DNA of 64,000 nucleotides. Origin: Atherix ibis. Taxonomy: Eukaryota > Arthropoda > Insecta > Diptera > Athericidae. The stretch is from contig OY282609.1 in NCBI GenBank assembly GCA_958298945.1, forward strand, positions 66,312,220 through 66,376,219, in the 5' to 3' direction. The position numbers and the translations under genes were made by a program. Positions 12,259-24,158 of this stretch are shown here, one piece after another (the first letter of the stretch is position 1; each line of letters opens with the position of its first letter). The notes under the pieces are model-generated. The model saw only the letters and a program-made list of their open reading frames with translations, was not told the origin of the DNA and made no database searches.

Positions 12259-13543
12259 CGAGGGTCGTTCAATAAGTCCTTAGAAAAAGATGGTAAAAAA
12301 CTGTTTTTTTAAAAAAAAAAATTTTTTTAATTTTTCAACATAATCTCCTTTTAGCTTTATACACTTTTCCAACCGTTTTTCCAAAATTTTTATCCTGTCC
12401 GAAAAATAGGATTTCGGAAGTTCTGCAAAATACTCATCCGTTTGAGCAATGACGTCCTCGTTGGAAGTGAACCGTCGTCCGCCAAGCCATTTCTTCAGAT
12501 TGGGGAAAAGAAAATAGTCACTCGGGGCCAAATCTGATGAATAAGCGGGATGCTGCAACAATTCCATTCTCAATTCCATAATTTTGGCCATGGAAACAGC
12601 GCAGTTGTGCACACGCGCATTGTCCTGATGCAAGCGGATTTTTTTCTTCTTCAGATGGGGGCGTTTCTCTTTGATTTCCTCGCTCAACCGTTGCAATAAC
12701 GACGCGTAATACGCTCCTGTTATTGTTTTTCCTTTTTCCAAGTAGCCGATAAAAATGATGCCCTGCGAATCCCAAAAGACCGTGGCCATCACCTTGCCGG
12801 TCGATGGCACAGTTTTTGCCTTCTTCGGAGCTCGTTCACCCTTGAAAATCCACTCTTCGTTTCTGGAGTGTAGTAGTGTATCCAGGTTTCGTCCACAGTG
12901 ACATATCGATGAAGGAATTCGGCAGGATTGCGATGAAAGAGTGCCAACATAGCCTCAGAGTCCACTACACGATTGCGCTTATTCTCCTCTGAGAGCAAAC
13001 GCGGCACCCATCTTGCCGAAATTTTTTTCACAGACAATTTTTCATGCAAACTTTGAAGCGACTGTACCTTGTGATATGCCCGTGGCCTCAACTAATTCAC
13101 GCACTTTAATTCGCCGATCGTTCAAAATCAGATCGTGGATTTTGTCGATGATTTCAGGAGTAGACACCTCAACTGGGCGTCCTGAACGATGTTTACCTTT
13201 TGTGGATGAACGGCCACGTTTAAATTCATTCACCCAATTGTAAACCGTCGCAAACACAGGTGCAGATGTGCCATGAACTGCATCCAACTCGGCTTTGACT
13301 TCTTTCGGGCTAAAGCCTTTCAAATGGAGATGTTTGATGACAGCCCTAAACTCTCTTTTTTCCATTGTTATGCACAAATAAATGTCGTTAACTTTAATCG
13401 ACGATAGAAATTGACCTACGCTATGAATCGAGCTGAAATTTTGACAGCTTTCCTGTCGATAATGCTACTTACAAAAAAAAATCTTTACCGCCACTATGAG
13501 CGCAATTTCTTAAATTTTCTAAGGACTTATTGAACGACTCTCG
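12259..13543 (-). mobile_element. Mellifera-like mariner, copy G, both ends present
   Basis: TIRs of about 28 bp are visible on both sides: CGAGGGTCGTTCAATAAGTC at the left, CGAGAGTCGTTCAATAAGTC read inward from the right. TA flanks it at 12257-12258 and 13544-13545. The 1285-bp length is normal for a full mariner. It shares with H the variant right TIR and a 13-bp deletion, so G and H descend from one copy. Confidence 0.93.
12280..13365 (-). pseudogene. Mellifera-like mariner transposase (DD34D), broken, copy G
   Basis: The start MEKREFRAVIKHLHLKGFS is at 13365, followed by a helix-turn-helix region up to EATGISQGTVAS. A 1-2 base change near 13050 shifts the frame. The next piece carries KISARWVPRL and the first catalytic motif TVDETWIHYYTPETK. 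A 13-bp deletion near 12853, shared with H, shifts the frame again. The last piece is open for 176 codons and keeps LHQDNARVHN (second Asp) and LAPSDYFLFPNLKKW (third Asp) at D-34-D spacing. All three catalytic Asp codons survive but in three different frames, so no complete protein can be made. Confidence 0.9.
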
Positions 13544-13876
13544 TACAATATATGTTGTTACATAAAATAAACGTGAAACTAATATAAAACCATTTCGAAC
13601 CAAGCTAATTATAATTTAATAAATAATTATTTATTATTAATTATAAAGTAATAATTGTTTTTTTTTATTATTATGTCTTTTTTTATATATAAAATTTAAG
13701 CAGATCCATTTTTAATTAGTTTTCCTAATAAGGAAATTATTTTGTATAGACTTTTCTTGAATTGCCTTATTTTGATTTTCTCTCTTGATTTTTATATATT
13801 TTATTAATTTCCCCTTCCAAATTTGAGGATAATTTATTTTTTTAAAGAAAAAAATATGGGACTGTTGGAAAAGCTA
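13544..13876. repeat. 333-bp flank shared with 54641-54973
   Basis: Directly right of G lies an AT-rich block that recurs almost base for base right of H. Identity starts inside the mariners, crosses the right TIR and TA, and stops at GGAAAAGCTA in both places. Beyond that the two sites differ. It contains no open frame of note. It was therefore copied together with the adjacent mariner, not by mariner insertion alone. Confidence 0.9.
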
Positions 13877-13908
13877 GTAGTTCAAAAAAAAAAAATATGG
13901 GACTCAAA

Positions 13909-13992
13909 AAGTAGTTCTTACAAAAAAAAATCTTTACCGACACGACGAGCGCAATTTCTTGGATTTTCTAAGGACTTATTGAACGACCCTCA
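13909..13992 (-). mobile_element. Mellifera-like mariner right-end fragment Q
   Basis: It matches the last 80 bases or so of copies F and G: the TTACAAAAAAAAATCTTTAC run, then GCGCAATTTCTTGGATTTTC, then the TIR ending GACCCTCA (the last base is changed from G). It lies in the same orientation as G, 366 bp to the right. A partial duplication of about 35 bp (AAATATGGGACT ... GTAGTTC) sits at its left edge. Confidence 0.88.
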
Positions 13993-15494
13993 ATATAGAC
14001 CTTCGTACTATAAAAATAAGAATCAAAATTTTTTAACATGTTATTAAGGTACTTTTATTATTTATTTAGTTTAGTTTATCTCTTGAAGTTTATTATATAT
14101 CAAGTATATCGTCTAAAAATAAAATTTTGTTAAATAACGTACAATGACATTATTGAAAAATATGAATTCTCTTCTTCGATATTATGTAAAAGTTCGAAAT
14201 TTTTATGATGCCTTATAAAATTGAGGATTCAATTTAAGAAATAAGTTTGGTCAAGTACTCTTTTAAATATTTGAAATAAATTTCGATAGATTTATTTTCT
14301 TTTACTTGCATAATTTTCATTTGACTGACTATGCAATCACTTTTGAATATTTTTAGCCAAAAGGACTGCTTTTATTGAACAGTTTCAGAAAACGATAGAT
14401 TCAAAAGTTTCCAAATACCAATAACCCTTATATACTTGAATCCCCTCATATATGCAAATTAGAATGAAACTTTTCACGTTGAAAAATAATAAAATTTTAC
14501 GATATCTGATGACCCACTTCAGAGCAGGATTCTACCCCAAATTATATTTCTATTAGTACAATATAAAAATAGTCAAAATGGTTGATCAAGATAAAATTTA
14601 CTACATTATTATCGATAGAGTTTATAGATCATAAATTGTATCCGACATATGACAAGATGACATAGTGGAATATATTATTTGCTTAAATATGTATTCATAA
14701 AATTTTAGATTTATTTTATAGTTTTTAGAATGCAACTATGGATTTTTGTTTCGATTTGTTTTGCTGTTTATTTTTTTTGTTAATAGAAATATGCAAATAT
14801 TTAGCTGGTCAATATTGAAAATTTCATTTAGATTTCTAAATGACATAATTTTCTTATGATCTAAATATTTGCTGTAGTACAAAGGCATATTTTAAATTTA
14901 ATATGCACTAAAACGCATATGTGCATATTTATTAGAGTGACAAGGAAAAAATTCTTCTCTTTTTTTGAATTTCTATAAAGTTGTAAATTTTTATAGATTT
15001 TAATTGAGCAAAGCTTCACAAAATATTGATGGCAAATAAATTCCATTCATGCAATTTATTCTATAAAATAGCCCTGACAAATGCAATAATAATTATTATT
15101 TTTCTAGATGAATAAATATAAAATTATAATCTATATGTATCCTGTTCAAATAGGATATTAAATTGTATAAAAATATTCTCTATCATTTCATAAATAAATA
15201 TTTCATTATTGAAAATAAATAAAAATACAATATTTATATTGTATTAATGCTACGCAAAAAAAAGAACTCTTTAAAGAAAAATTACTATTTGGAAAAATTT
15301 ATTATGAAAAGTTGAACATTGAAAAAAACAGGAAAATAGGTAATAGAGTACGAATAATAAATACTCCACCAATTAATGGTAAATAAATGAAGGCATATTT
15401 TATATGAACAATACTGCATTTTGGTATAATTCGTAATAATTTTAAAAATCTAGATAAGTTTTTAACTCAGATTAATATAAAAATATTGGTTATA
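13993..15494. other. AT-rich stretch without a recognisable gene
   Basis: No gene, RNA or repeat is recognised here. The open frame 14861-15046 lacks motifs. Confidence 0.6.
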
Positions 15495-16773
15495 AATGGT
15501 TTTCGATTAAGAGTGATATGATTTCTTTTCAAAAACAAAATACACTAATTGTTAAGGAAATTGAAATAATTTTATTTAATGTGAAGTATAATCGATACAA
15601 TTAATTTCTGAATAAAACATCATTCAAATGGCCTCCACGACTTCTTTTGCAGAAGCAAATTCGATGATCCCAATTTTCGAGCACTTTTTCTACTAAATCA
15701 AGTCGTATGTCATGAATAGCACATTCAATATTGACTTCTAAAGCTTGAAGAGAGTCTGGTTTATTGCTAAAGACCAATGACTTCAAATAACCCCACAAGA
15801 AATAGTCTAATGGTGTTAAATTACAACTTCTTGGAGGCCATTCAATGTCACAATTTCTTGAAATAAACGAATCTCCAAACTTTTCTCGCAATAATTCGGT
15901 TGTTGCACGTGCTGTGTGGTACGTTGCCCCGTCTTGTTGGAACCAGATGTTGTCAAGATCAACTTCTTCCAATTTCGGCCATAAAAAGTTGGTTATAATC
16001 GATCTATACCGCTCTCCATTGAGAGTAAGGGTGTTACCAGCTTTATTTCGAAAGAAGTACGGACCTATGATTCCACCAGACCAAAAACCACACCAAACTA
16101 TCAATTTAGATGAATGTAATGGGTGTTCATGAATAATTTGTGGATTTTCTTCGCACCAGAATCGACAGTTTTGTTTATTTACTGCACCACTCAGAAGAAA
16201 GTGAGCCTCATCGGAGAAAATGATTTTCTTAAAAAAATCGTTATCGTTTTCAAGTTGTTCCAAGACTAAATCAGCAAATTCACGACGTTTACGGTGGTCC
16301 AATGGCTTCAGTTCTTGAGTGATTACAATTTTATACGGATGCAAGCCCAAATCCTTTCTCAAAATCCGCCTGGTTGTGGTTTGAGACAGTCCCAATTCTT
16401 GAGAACGTTTTGGAATCGACAAATTGCGGTCTTCAGCAACACTTGCCTGAACGGCAGCAATATTTTCATTACTTCGAGCGGTCCTTTACCTCATTGGCAC
16501 TTAAATATTATGTAAAGGAAATGTACGCTCGAAATTTTTAACAATTCGACGAATTGAACCTAAAAAATGGCAAAAGCGCACGAAAAGTTGCAATTGGAGA
16601 ACGATTATTTTGATAATAAAATTGAATAATTTGTAAACGTTGTTCTTGCTTATATCTCTCCATGATAAAATTGTAAACATTATTAAATACAATGAAAAAA
16701 AAAAATTATAAATCATGACACATTACAAATGGCCGAAACGTCACTTAAAAATCATATCACTCTTATTGAAAAT
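15495..16773 (-). mobile_element. DD41D mariner-like element, copy M, near full length
   Basis: Inverted ends share AAGAGTGATATGATTT (left 15509-15524; right 16749-16764, reverse strand) and extend outward to GGTTTTC on the left and ATTTTCA on the right. TA occurs at 15493-15494 and 16774-16775. The exact outer boundary is uncertain by a few bases; a shorter reading ending at the AGAGTG core with inner TAs also fits. At about 1.28 kb it is a complete element with a minus-strand transposase. L is a sister copy. Confidence 0.85.
15601..16663 (-). pseudogene. DD41D (Rosa-like) transposase, nearly complete
   Basis: The reading begins MERYKQEQRLQIIQFYYQ at 16663. A one-base shift near 16560, then two in-frame stops at about 16502 and 16487, break the DNA-binding half. 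From MSIPKRSQELGLSQTTTRRI (16422) 273 codons are open to the stop. This part holds the second helix-turn-helix, IIFSDEAHFLLSG (first Asp), WFQQDGATYHTARA (second) and NLTPLDYFLWGYLKS (third). By my count 41 residues separate the second and third Asp, against 34 in classical mariners. That spacing and the DYFLWGYLK block place it with DD41D transposases; the Rosa label comes from memory. It is the best-preserved catalytic domain in the window, but without a full DNA-binding region it is unlikely to act alone. Confidence 0.88.
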
Positions 16774-16775
16774 TA

Positions 16776-17134
16776 GATCACACTTAAATATCAGATTTTT
16801 ATAAACTTTTTATTTTTAATTTTTTTTTAAAATACTAAAAATTTTAAAATAGAAAATTTGAGAATTTTTTTTGTTTAATTTATTAGAAATTTTGATTTAT
16901 TTTCTTGTCGAAAAAGAGGTTATTTCATTAATTCCTAAACTACTTTAGTCAAAATACAGGTAATGAATGGTAAGTTTATAATGGATTAAGTTATTGTCCT
17001 AAAATTTATTATTTGAACGAAAGAATTTTATGATGTCTTCATACTCAGTACAAGAACGTCTTCTTCCGAACAATCTATTGTTACAACACAAAGAAAATAT
17101 CGTCAGCATTTTAATACTATCACAGCTCACAGTG
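16776..17134. other. Short AT-rich gap between two DD41D-type elements
   Basis: There are no features beyond A/T runs. The left end of relic O may lie in here but no TIR is visible. Confidence 0.5.
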
Positions 17135-17990
17135 CAAATTTGATAAGAAACTTAATAAACCGTTTTGAGGAGCTTGATGAGCCGCGAACAAATTGTGGAG
17201 GCTGTATGCGAAAGTGTCAACAATAATCCATTTGTGTCTACTGGTCGACGTGCTACTGAACTGGGCATCTTCTGTAGAACATCGCTATGACATATTTTGA
17301 AACTTGATCTGATTCAAGTTCAATTGGCTCAATAATTATTGCCGAGGGTTGCAGAAAAACGGCTACAATATGCCAAAAGATTCATGCAACTTGAGACAGA
17401 CAATGCCAACTTTTTGAGCAATCTCATTATGATCGACGAAGCACATTTTCATTTAAATGAATATCTCAATAAACGGAATTGGCGAATTTGGGAAATGCAG
17501 AGTTCGAGAGCGTTGCATCAGTGCCAATTACACTCTCTTACTTGTATTGTTTGGTGTAGAATTGTGGCCAATAGAGTTATCGATCCATATTTTATTCGCA
17601 AAATGAGAGTAAGCATCCACAAAAGATCTCTGCGGCGGTATATCGGACCATAATAGAATTTTTTTCCGTCCGGCAGTTCTGAATAACCTTGGCATATGGT
17701 TACAGCGAGATGGAGCTACAGCTCATACCGCGGGAGTGGTAATGGCGATTCTTGCCGAATAATTTCAAAATATGCAAATTAAGCTTGGCCACCTTGTTCT
17801 CCAGATTGAACAGCCCCTGATTTTTTTGTGGGGTTTCTTAAACGAACGTGTTTATGTGAACAAACCACAAAACATTTGGGAACTAAATCAGAATTTGCAG
17901 CCAGAAAATTTAACTCTTACCTTCAGGCAAGATCTTTAAACTTAGTTGGAATTTTCAGAGTCTGAATCGATTTTCAATAAAATGTGAATA
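17135..17990 (+). pseudogene. Diverged DD41D-type transposase relic, copy O
   Basis: On the plus strand, fragments read INRFEELDEP, then in another frame REQIVEAVCESVNNNPFVSTGR, the DNA-binding half. An open piece at 17339-17653 follows with AEKRLQYAKRF, MIDEAHFHLNEYLNKRNWRIW (first Asp) and CIVWCRIVANRVIDPYF. Later, LQRDGATAHTA (second Asp) and SPD*TAPDFFVGF (third) appear with stops and shifts between them. The block order matches copy M, but the residues are very different, so this is an older or separate lineage. The second-to-third Asp distance cannot be measured because of a frame break. No TIRs were found. It is the opposite orientation to M, 370 bp away. Confidence 0.75.
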
Positions 17991-18552
17991 TTTTAAAGTT
18001 ATTATGATTTTTAAACATACACATATGTAGGTATAGCCCCTGAGGATTTCATTAGATTTATTAATATAGAATAAAAATAATTAAAATTTTCTAATAATGT
18101 TTTTAAATTTTTAGAAATAAGACTTATTGAATTTGATATTTTCATTTTCATTAGACAATTTTCATTTTATTCTTTAATTAATACAAAAAAAATTATACTT
18201 TCCAATATTATTAATATAAAGAATTTAATTTTCCTTTTAGTTAACACCAAATTCTTTATAAAATTGTTTTGGGAAATCAGAGTGTTTTATTAGGTTATCG
18301 ATACTAAAGTTTTACATTCTTTCAATGTTTGTTTCTCTATAATTAATTAATTTATCAAAAAGAAAAGCTACTATATTATTACATAATCTCAGATTCATCG
18401 AAGTTAAGTTCGTTAGCTAAAAAAATTGGTCTCAAGTTAAAATTCAGTTTTTTGCTGAAAATGAAACAAATTTGGGACGAAATGAAAATTAGATACATTT
18501 TTATTAATTTAAGTATTTTTTAGGATTTTATTTTTTTTGGTCAGTTTACTTA
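17991..18552. other. AT-rich gap without a recognisable gene
   Basis: Nothing is recognised apart from the TA target site of copy B at 18551-18552. Confidence 0.55.
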
Positions 18553-19649
18553 CCAGGTGTATAAGCTTAAATCCGCTGTTTTTTAGTAAAAAAAACATGT
18601 GTTTTTTCATAGAAAGCAAAAAGAAATTTATTCAAAGTACTTGGCTTCGCTAGCTGCACTTTTTTTGCCATCTATTGGGCAATTTGTGGATACCACCACG
18701 CCAAAAAAATTTCTTCTCTTTTGAGGCAAACCACTCATCAAGCAATTTTCAGACGTCTTGGTAAGAATCGAAGTGCTGCTCAGCGAGCGCGTGGCCCATC
18801 GACGAAAATAGGTAGTAGTCGGAAGGGCCTAGGTCTGGTGAATAAGTGGGGAGGGGTAGCACTACCCAGTTGAGTGTCTCCAAGTAGTTTCGGACCATTT
18901 TTGACTTGTGCGATGGTGATCCCACAAATGGCACAGCATCGTTTTCCGTCCGAAGAGATTTGGTCTTGGAGAAGATGTTAATGGTAGGCCGGGATCAACG
19001 CACGATTTCTTGCGTTTAGGATTCTTGAAATATATCCAGTTTTCATCTCCTGTCTCAATCCGATGCAGGAACAACTTTCTTTTTTGTCTGGCGAGCAAGA
19101 TTTCGCTTGTGTTTTGGCGTCGCTCCATCTGCCTATCGTCCGATCTTTTCAATCTTTCCTATGGCACGCAGAAGCATGGAAAAATGGCTGGTTGAGTAAC
19201 ACCCAATTTCTCCGTGAGCATTTTTTGCGATTGTGTATCGTCTTCGTCCAAAAGAGTCTGCTCTTTGATGGTCCTCAACCTTCCTAGGCAGATTTTCCCG
19301 CTTCTTGTCCCACAAGTCTTTGAACCGACGAAACCAATCTTGGCACGTTATTTCCGATGAAGAACTGTCACCATAGACCTCCATCAGCATTCGATGCGAT
19401 TCGGCAGTCGATTTCTTCAAATTGAAGCAGAAAACCAGACCTTCCCGCATATGCTCTTTTTCTGGAACAAAACTAGACATGATTACCAAAGGAAAAATGT
19501 ATGTTGTTGTACGAAATTGCTGACAATATGCACTGATTAATATTGACAGATGTCAAACTCATAAAAAAAAGTATAGCGTGCCCGTGGTAGTTTAATACGC
19601 TCACTCCCGCCATCTATAACCAGACAGTGGATTTAAGCTTATACACCGG
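18553..19649 (-). mobile_element. Mos1-like mariner, copy B
   Basis: The left TIR CCAGGTGTATAAGCTTAAAT is perfect, with TA before it at 18551-18552. The right end reads TATACACCGGG with the TA flank lost. It is about 1.1 kb, short because of an internal deletion of roughly 150 bp near 18919 and smaller ones. Orientation is the same as copy A. Confidence 0.9.
18628..19480 (-). pseudogene. Mos1-like mariner transposase, broken, copy B
   Basis: It starts MSSFVPEKEHMREGLVFCFN at 19480. Four codons (GNFD region) are missing in frame within RRFKDLWDKK. Frame breaks follow before ARQKRKLFLHRIETGDENWIYF, which keeps the first catalytic Asp. Near 18919 the sequence jumps from the CVWWDQ region straight to the codons after HDNAP, losing about 150 bp and with it the second Asp. 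LGPSDYYLFSSMGHALAEQHF (third Asp) follows. The C-terminal codons near 18628-18720 carry stops. It is inactive. Confidence 0.88.
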
Positions 19650-19650
19650 G

Positions 19651-22600
19651 AAAATAAACAATTTTAATATTAATTTAGCACAACGAGACTATATTCGATT
19701 CTAATAAATTTAGGATTGCCTTAAAACTTCTTTTAATTATGTATCCTAAAATGAGAATTAGTAATTTCATCGAAAATATCACATTTTTATATATTGTTAT
19801 AAAGCCAAATATACAATTTAACAGTTAAAACTAATAATATTTATAGCGAATTGATTTTTGTATTTGAACCAAATTATTTTTAAAATGACCAGATGAATTC
19901 GGACAAAAATCATATTCATAAATTGTCTCAATTTCAGAGGAGCATAAAAATATGTTATCGTACATTAGCTTATCTATTACTTCTTCTACAGTTCACAATC
20001 TACAGGCTAAAGGAAAAGCTTCACTTTTAGCCTATTATATCAAAGACTTTAGCCGAAAATATACTCATAAGCTTAGAATTGTGTATTCCACAGTGTATAG
20101 GTAGGTAACCTTGATGACGCCGCATCGACCATACAAAATTGTCCTGCATAGAGAAAAATCCATAAGAGCAAAAACCATAAAAAGGATATAATCTTTATGG
20201 CTTGTACGATCATAAATCACGGGTCCATAAGAGATACGTGAGAGAAATTTGTGATTCTCTAAGTGGTAACACACCCCGAATGTGCTGTAAAAATCTTCTA
20301 TAATCTTCCATGTTAGTGGTCTTCTGTTTCTAAGTATCAGATTTACTTTTGTACTCATATTTAGTTATAAAACAATATTTAAAAAAAAAAAAAAATATTT
20401 CTCATTTAAAGTTCGTCATTTTAATATCATCAATTTTTTTTTAGTCATTATTAATATTTGATAAATTGCACAAGATTATTGTAAACTTTCACTTATAAAT
20501 ATATCAAATTTTTCATAATAATTTATAAGATTATAAAAGTTTCAGATTTACAGTATCAATAGTTTATAAGGGAAGGTTTTGGATCGAAAAAAAAATCAAA
20601 CAGAAATGCTTTAAATTATGAATTATTATAAATATAGTAAAAAAAATTAAACTATAAATCCAAAAAAATGGAATTCTATAGTTTGTAAGCTATTCAGATT
20701 ATTTGAGAGAGTAAAATTGTTTAATTTTAAAATTACTTTTAGGTGTTTTATATTTTTCTTCTATATTCTTAAAAATCACTTTAATTGTGATCATATAAAA
20801 GATAATAAAAATTTCTGAAAATATTTTCAGTTGAAAATTCAAAAAAGAAGTACATTTTCAAAAGTGAATTTATAAAAAAAAAATTTTATCTCATAGCATT
20901 AATATGAAAAAGGATGTACAGTGAATTGATAAAAAATAAAATTCAGAGAAAAATATTTGAAATTGAAATTGAATAACATAATCAAATTGTTATTGGCATA
21001 GAAACTGGCACATTGGGTTAGTAAGGATGAAAATAAATTCCTTTAAAAATAAGATAACTAAATGGGAACATTACAGGACCTACGCTACGATTTTAATAGA
21101 ATAAAAGTCAGAGAAAGCAAGGTCAGGAAGAAAAAGTATTCTACCAGCTTTTTATTGATCACGGTCAGGAATGCTCGTGTCTTTGGTAATTTGAACACCT
21201 ACTTTACAAATACTATACAAACCGAAAAGCTGACAATTTCAAGACCATGTGTCCTTAGCAATTGTTTATTATTTGATCCAATAGGAATTTCGCACCCACC
21301 ATATAATAGCGCCAAAATGGGGGGAAGGCTACAATTTAAGCGCTGTCACTTACAAAAAAGTATATATCTTCGCTATTTTCAGTATATGGCCTTATTTATT
21401 TCTGTACTTATATACACACATTCTTTGGAAATTTATAAACCAATACATCAGACACATTCTTGAAGAAAAAAATATGACCATATCGCTTCCCTTCCTTTAT
21501 TTATTAAACAACTTTTCGACCTTCTAAATTTCTACAATTCAGACCAAGATATAGTCGCTTTTAAGATTTGACCATAAAAGATGTCATTTTGAATCCTCGT
21601 GTGATATTTTTTTTTGTAATTTATTTAGGAAAACCAGTCTAAAAAGGTTGGAAAAAAATGCCCTTAAAAAAATAAAATCGTCTTGCAAATTCATAAAAAG
21701 CACCTGTGAGACTCAAGTTTTTATTGAGAGAATTTTTCTATTGTAAAACTTTAGACGATTCTCATCCTTTTTTTATGTAATTTTTCATAATACGAGTAGT
21801 ACCAAAAATTGTCCCTTCAAATGCTTTGCTTGTAAAATAAAATTCATTCATTCAGTATGAACGATACTTTGTATTTTTTTAAATGTTTGAAAATAAATTT
21901 GTCTTTAGTTCTAGAAATTTAACTTCTCTTCAAAATTTACTTTGCACGAGTTTAACATGAAGGGCAAAATTTTTTACCAAATTTTTGTAATTATTCTACT
22001 TCAAATGTAAACTGAAGTTGTGGCAAATTTTAATGGACTATTGTTGTAACATTAAAAATATTATTAAAAATTTATCTTGAAGATTTAGTCAAAAAACTTA
22101 TCCCGAGAAAAAGGAATCTACCTCAAAACATCATATACCTTCGGAACTGGTTGCATTTATATACGTGTACATGTAGACGAATATAAGTTTAAAAGTGTGT
22201 ATTCAGGCTGGTATTCGTAATGCATTGAGAAGACGATCTGAGGCTTTTGATACTTGAAAAGTTTGAAAGGTCATTTTAGGTACTTCTTCAAGTATGCTTG
22301 GATATCCATTTTTTTTTCAGTTTTCATTTATTATACGATGGTAGCTACAGGACGTACTACAGTCTGGTGATGGAGTAAAACTAATTTTGTAATAATGCTT
22401 TTATGATAACTATAGTTCGGAATTTTCTACATCTACCAGAAAAACAGTAGCGCGCCCCATTAAATTCCCATACACAAGGATGCACTTTTCAAAGTATTTA
22501 AAAACTTTTTGAAAACAGTCGCAAAAACTGAACCGTACTTTGGTAAATCCTTAACTATTCTGTTATTAAAAAGTCTATTCATCCTTATTCTTATTACTAA

Positions 22601-23127
22601 AGGATGGTGTAAATTATTAAGATTTATGTACAATAGTTTATGCTTTGTGTTAAAAAAAATTTAAAAAATTTTGTAGAAAAATGATTGCAATTATTTATAG
22701 TATCCTTAAACTTTTCAAGTTCTTGTTTCGGGATTATTATTTATTTGCATTTTTGTATATCAAATTTGTAAATTTGAAATTTTTTTCTTTTATTTTTTTG
22801 TACCATAAGATTTTTATTAGTTAAAATATTTTTACTCTCTTAGATAAGAAAATTATTTTTCACTTTTTAGTTAAAGATAATAATTGTTGTTAATTACTTA
22901 AAAAAATTTTTGTTGTTATTGTTTTTTTTTCAAAGTAATTGAAATTGACAATTTTTTAAAGAAGATTTTTTTTTACAATTTAAGCTTTAAATTTTTCTTT
23001 TTAAATTATTATTTTTTTAAATAGTATTATTTAATTTCTTTAAAGACCTATGTGTATGCATATCAAGAGTAACATTTACTGCTAAGAGCAATACCCTTTT
23101 ACATAGCTTGTACGTTAGTTACCACTA
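19651..23127. other. AT-rich stretch; one unrecognised 133-codon open frame
   Basis: No gene is supported. The longest open frame, 21062-21463 (plus), lacks known motifs, a clear start context or splice signals. A smaller one at 20065-20358 (minus) is equally unplaced. The patch 20090-20340 is less AT-rich than its surroundings but was not recognised. Either could be an old element or chance. Confidence 0.5.
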
Positions 23128-24151
23128 CCAGTTGTATAAGCTTAAATCCGCTGTTTTATAGCTACATATTTTTCTTATCTCTTGGGCAATTTGTGGATAC
23201 CACGCCAACAAAATTGCTTCTCTTTCGGGAAAAATCCTTAATCGAGCCATTTTCGGACGTCTTCGTAAGAATCGAAGTGCAGGGGAGCGCGTGGCCCATC
23301 GACGAAACCAGGTGGTAGTCGGAAGGGGCCAGGTCTGGTGAATAATCGGGGTGGGGTAGCACCCTCCTGTTGAGTGTCTCCAAATAGTTTCGGACCATTT
23401 TTGACGTGTGTTGTCGTGGAGGAAAATCAGCTTGTCATGCCTTTGTTGATAATCCGTAATTTTTTCACGCAGAGCACGGTGCAATTTGATCAGTTGTTGA
23501 TGGTAGCGGTGGGCATTGACAGTTTCACCAAGTTTCAACATCTCATAGTAGACGATACCCTGCTGATCCCACCAAACGCACAGCATCGTCTTCCGTCCGA
23601 AGCGATTTGGTCTTGGGGAAGATGTTGATGGTAGGCCGGGATCAACCCACGATTTCTTGCGTTTGGGATTCTCGAAATATATTTACTTTTCATCGCCTGT
23701 CACAATCCGATGCAGGAACGACTTTCTTTTTTATCTGGTGAGCAAGATTTCGCATGTGCTTTGGCGTCGCTCCAAAAGAGCCTGCAATTGATGGTCCTCA
23801 ACCTTCCTAGGTCGATTTTCACGCTTCCTATCCCACAAGTCAAAATTGCTGTCTTTGAACCGACGAAACCAATTTCGGCACATTGTGTCCAATAAAACAC
23901 TATCACCATAGGCCTCCATAAGTATTTGATGCGATTCGGCAGCTGATTTCTTCAAATTGAAGCAGAAAAGCAGAGCTTCCCGCATATGCACTTTTTCTGA
24001 CACAAAACGAGACATGATTACCAAAGGAAAAATGTATGTTGTTGTACGAAATTGCTGACAATGTGCACTGATTAATTTTGACAGATATCAAACTTAATAC
24101 GCTCACTCACGCCCTCTATGACCAAACAGCGTACTAAGCTTATAAACCTGG
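23128..24151 (-). mobile_element. Mos1-like mariner, copy C, internally deleted
   Basis: Ends read CCAGTTGTATAAGCTTAAAT at the left and, inward from the right, CCAGGTTTATAAGCTTAGTA. TA flanks are at 23126-23127 and 24152-24153. At 1024 bp it lacks several internal blocks: the left subterminal region, about 10 bp in the HDNAPSH codons at 23410, a larger block near 23772 and part of the right subterminal region. The changed right end is shared with fragment C'. Confidence 0.9.
23160..24015 (-). pseudogene. Mos1-like mariner transposase, broken, copy C
   Basis: The start MSRFVSEKVHMREALLFCFN is at 24015, followed by the helix-turn-helix part to EDHQLQALLE. A deletion of about 150 bp then joins RRQ to the RRQSTCEILLTRQKRK region (SQKM...WVPH lost). 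A stop replaces the Trp of TGDEKW, with the first Asp kept. MLCVWWDQQGIVYYEMLKLGETVNAHRYHQQLIKLHRAL is open. A 10-bp deletion right after LHDN shifts the frame, and SPDLAPSDYHLVSSMGHAL (third Asp) appears in the shifted frame. The last codons are deleted. Confidence 0.88.
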
Positions 24152-24158
24152 TAGACGG

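Noticed and set aside
18553..19649. Copy B as an active or domesticated transposase gene
   Set aside because: The second catalytic Asp is deleted, several frames are broken and no open frame spans a complete domain.
21062..21463. 133-codon plus-strand open frame as a host gene
   Set aside because: It is long for chance but shows no recognisable domain or codon signal and no neighbouring exon. It is left as unplaced in the stretch entry.
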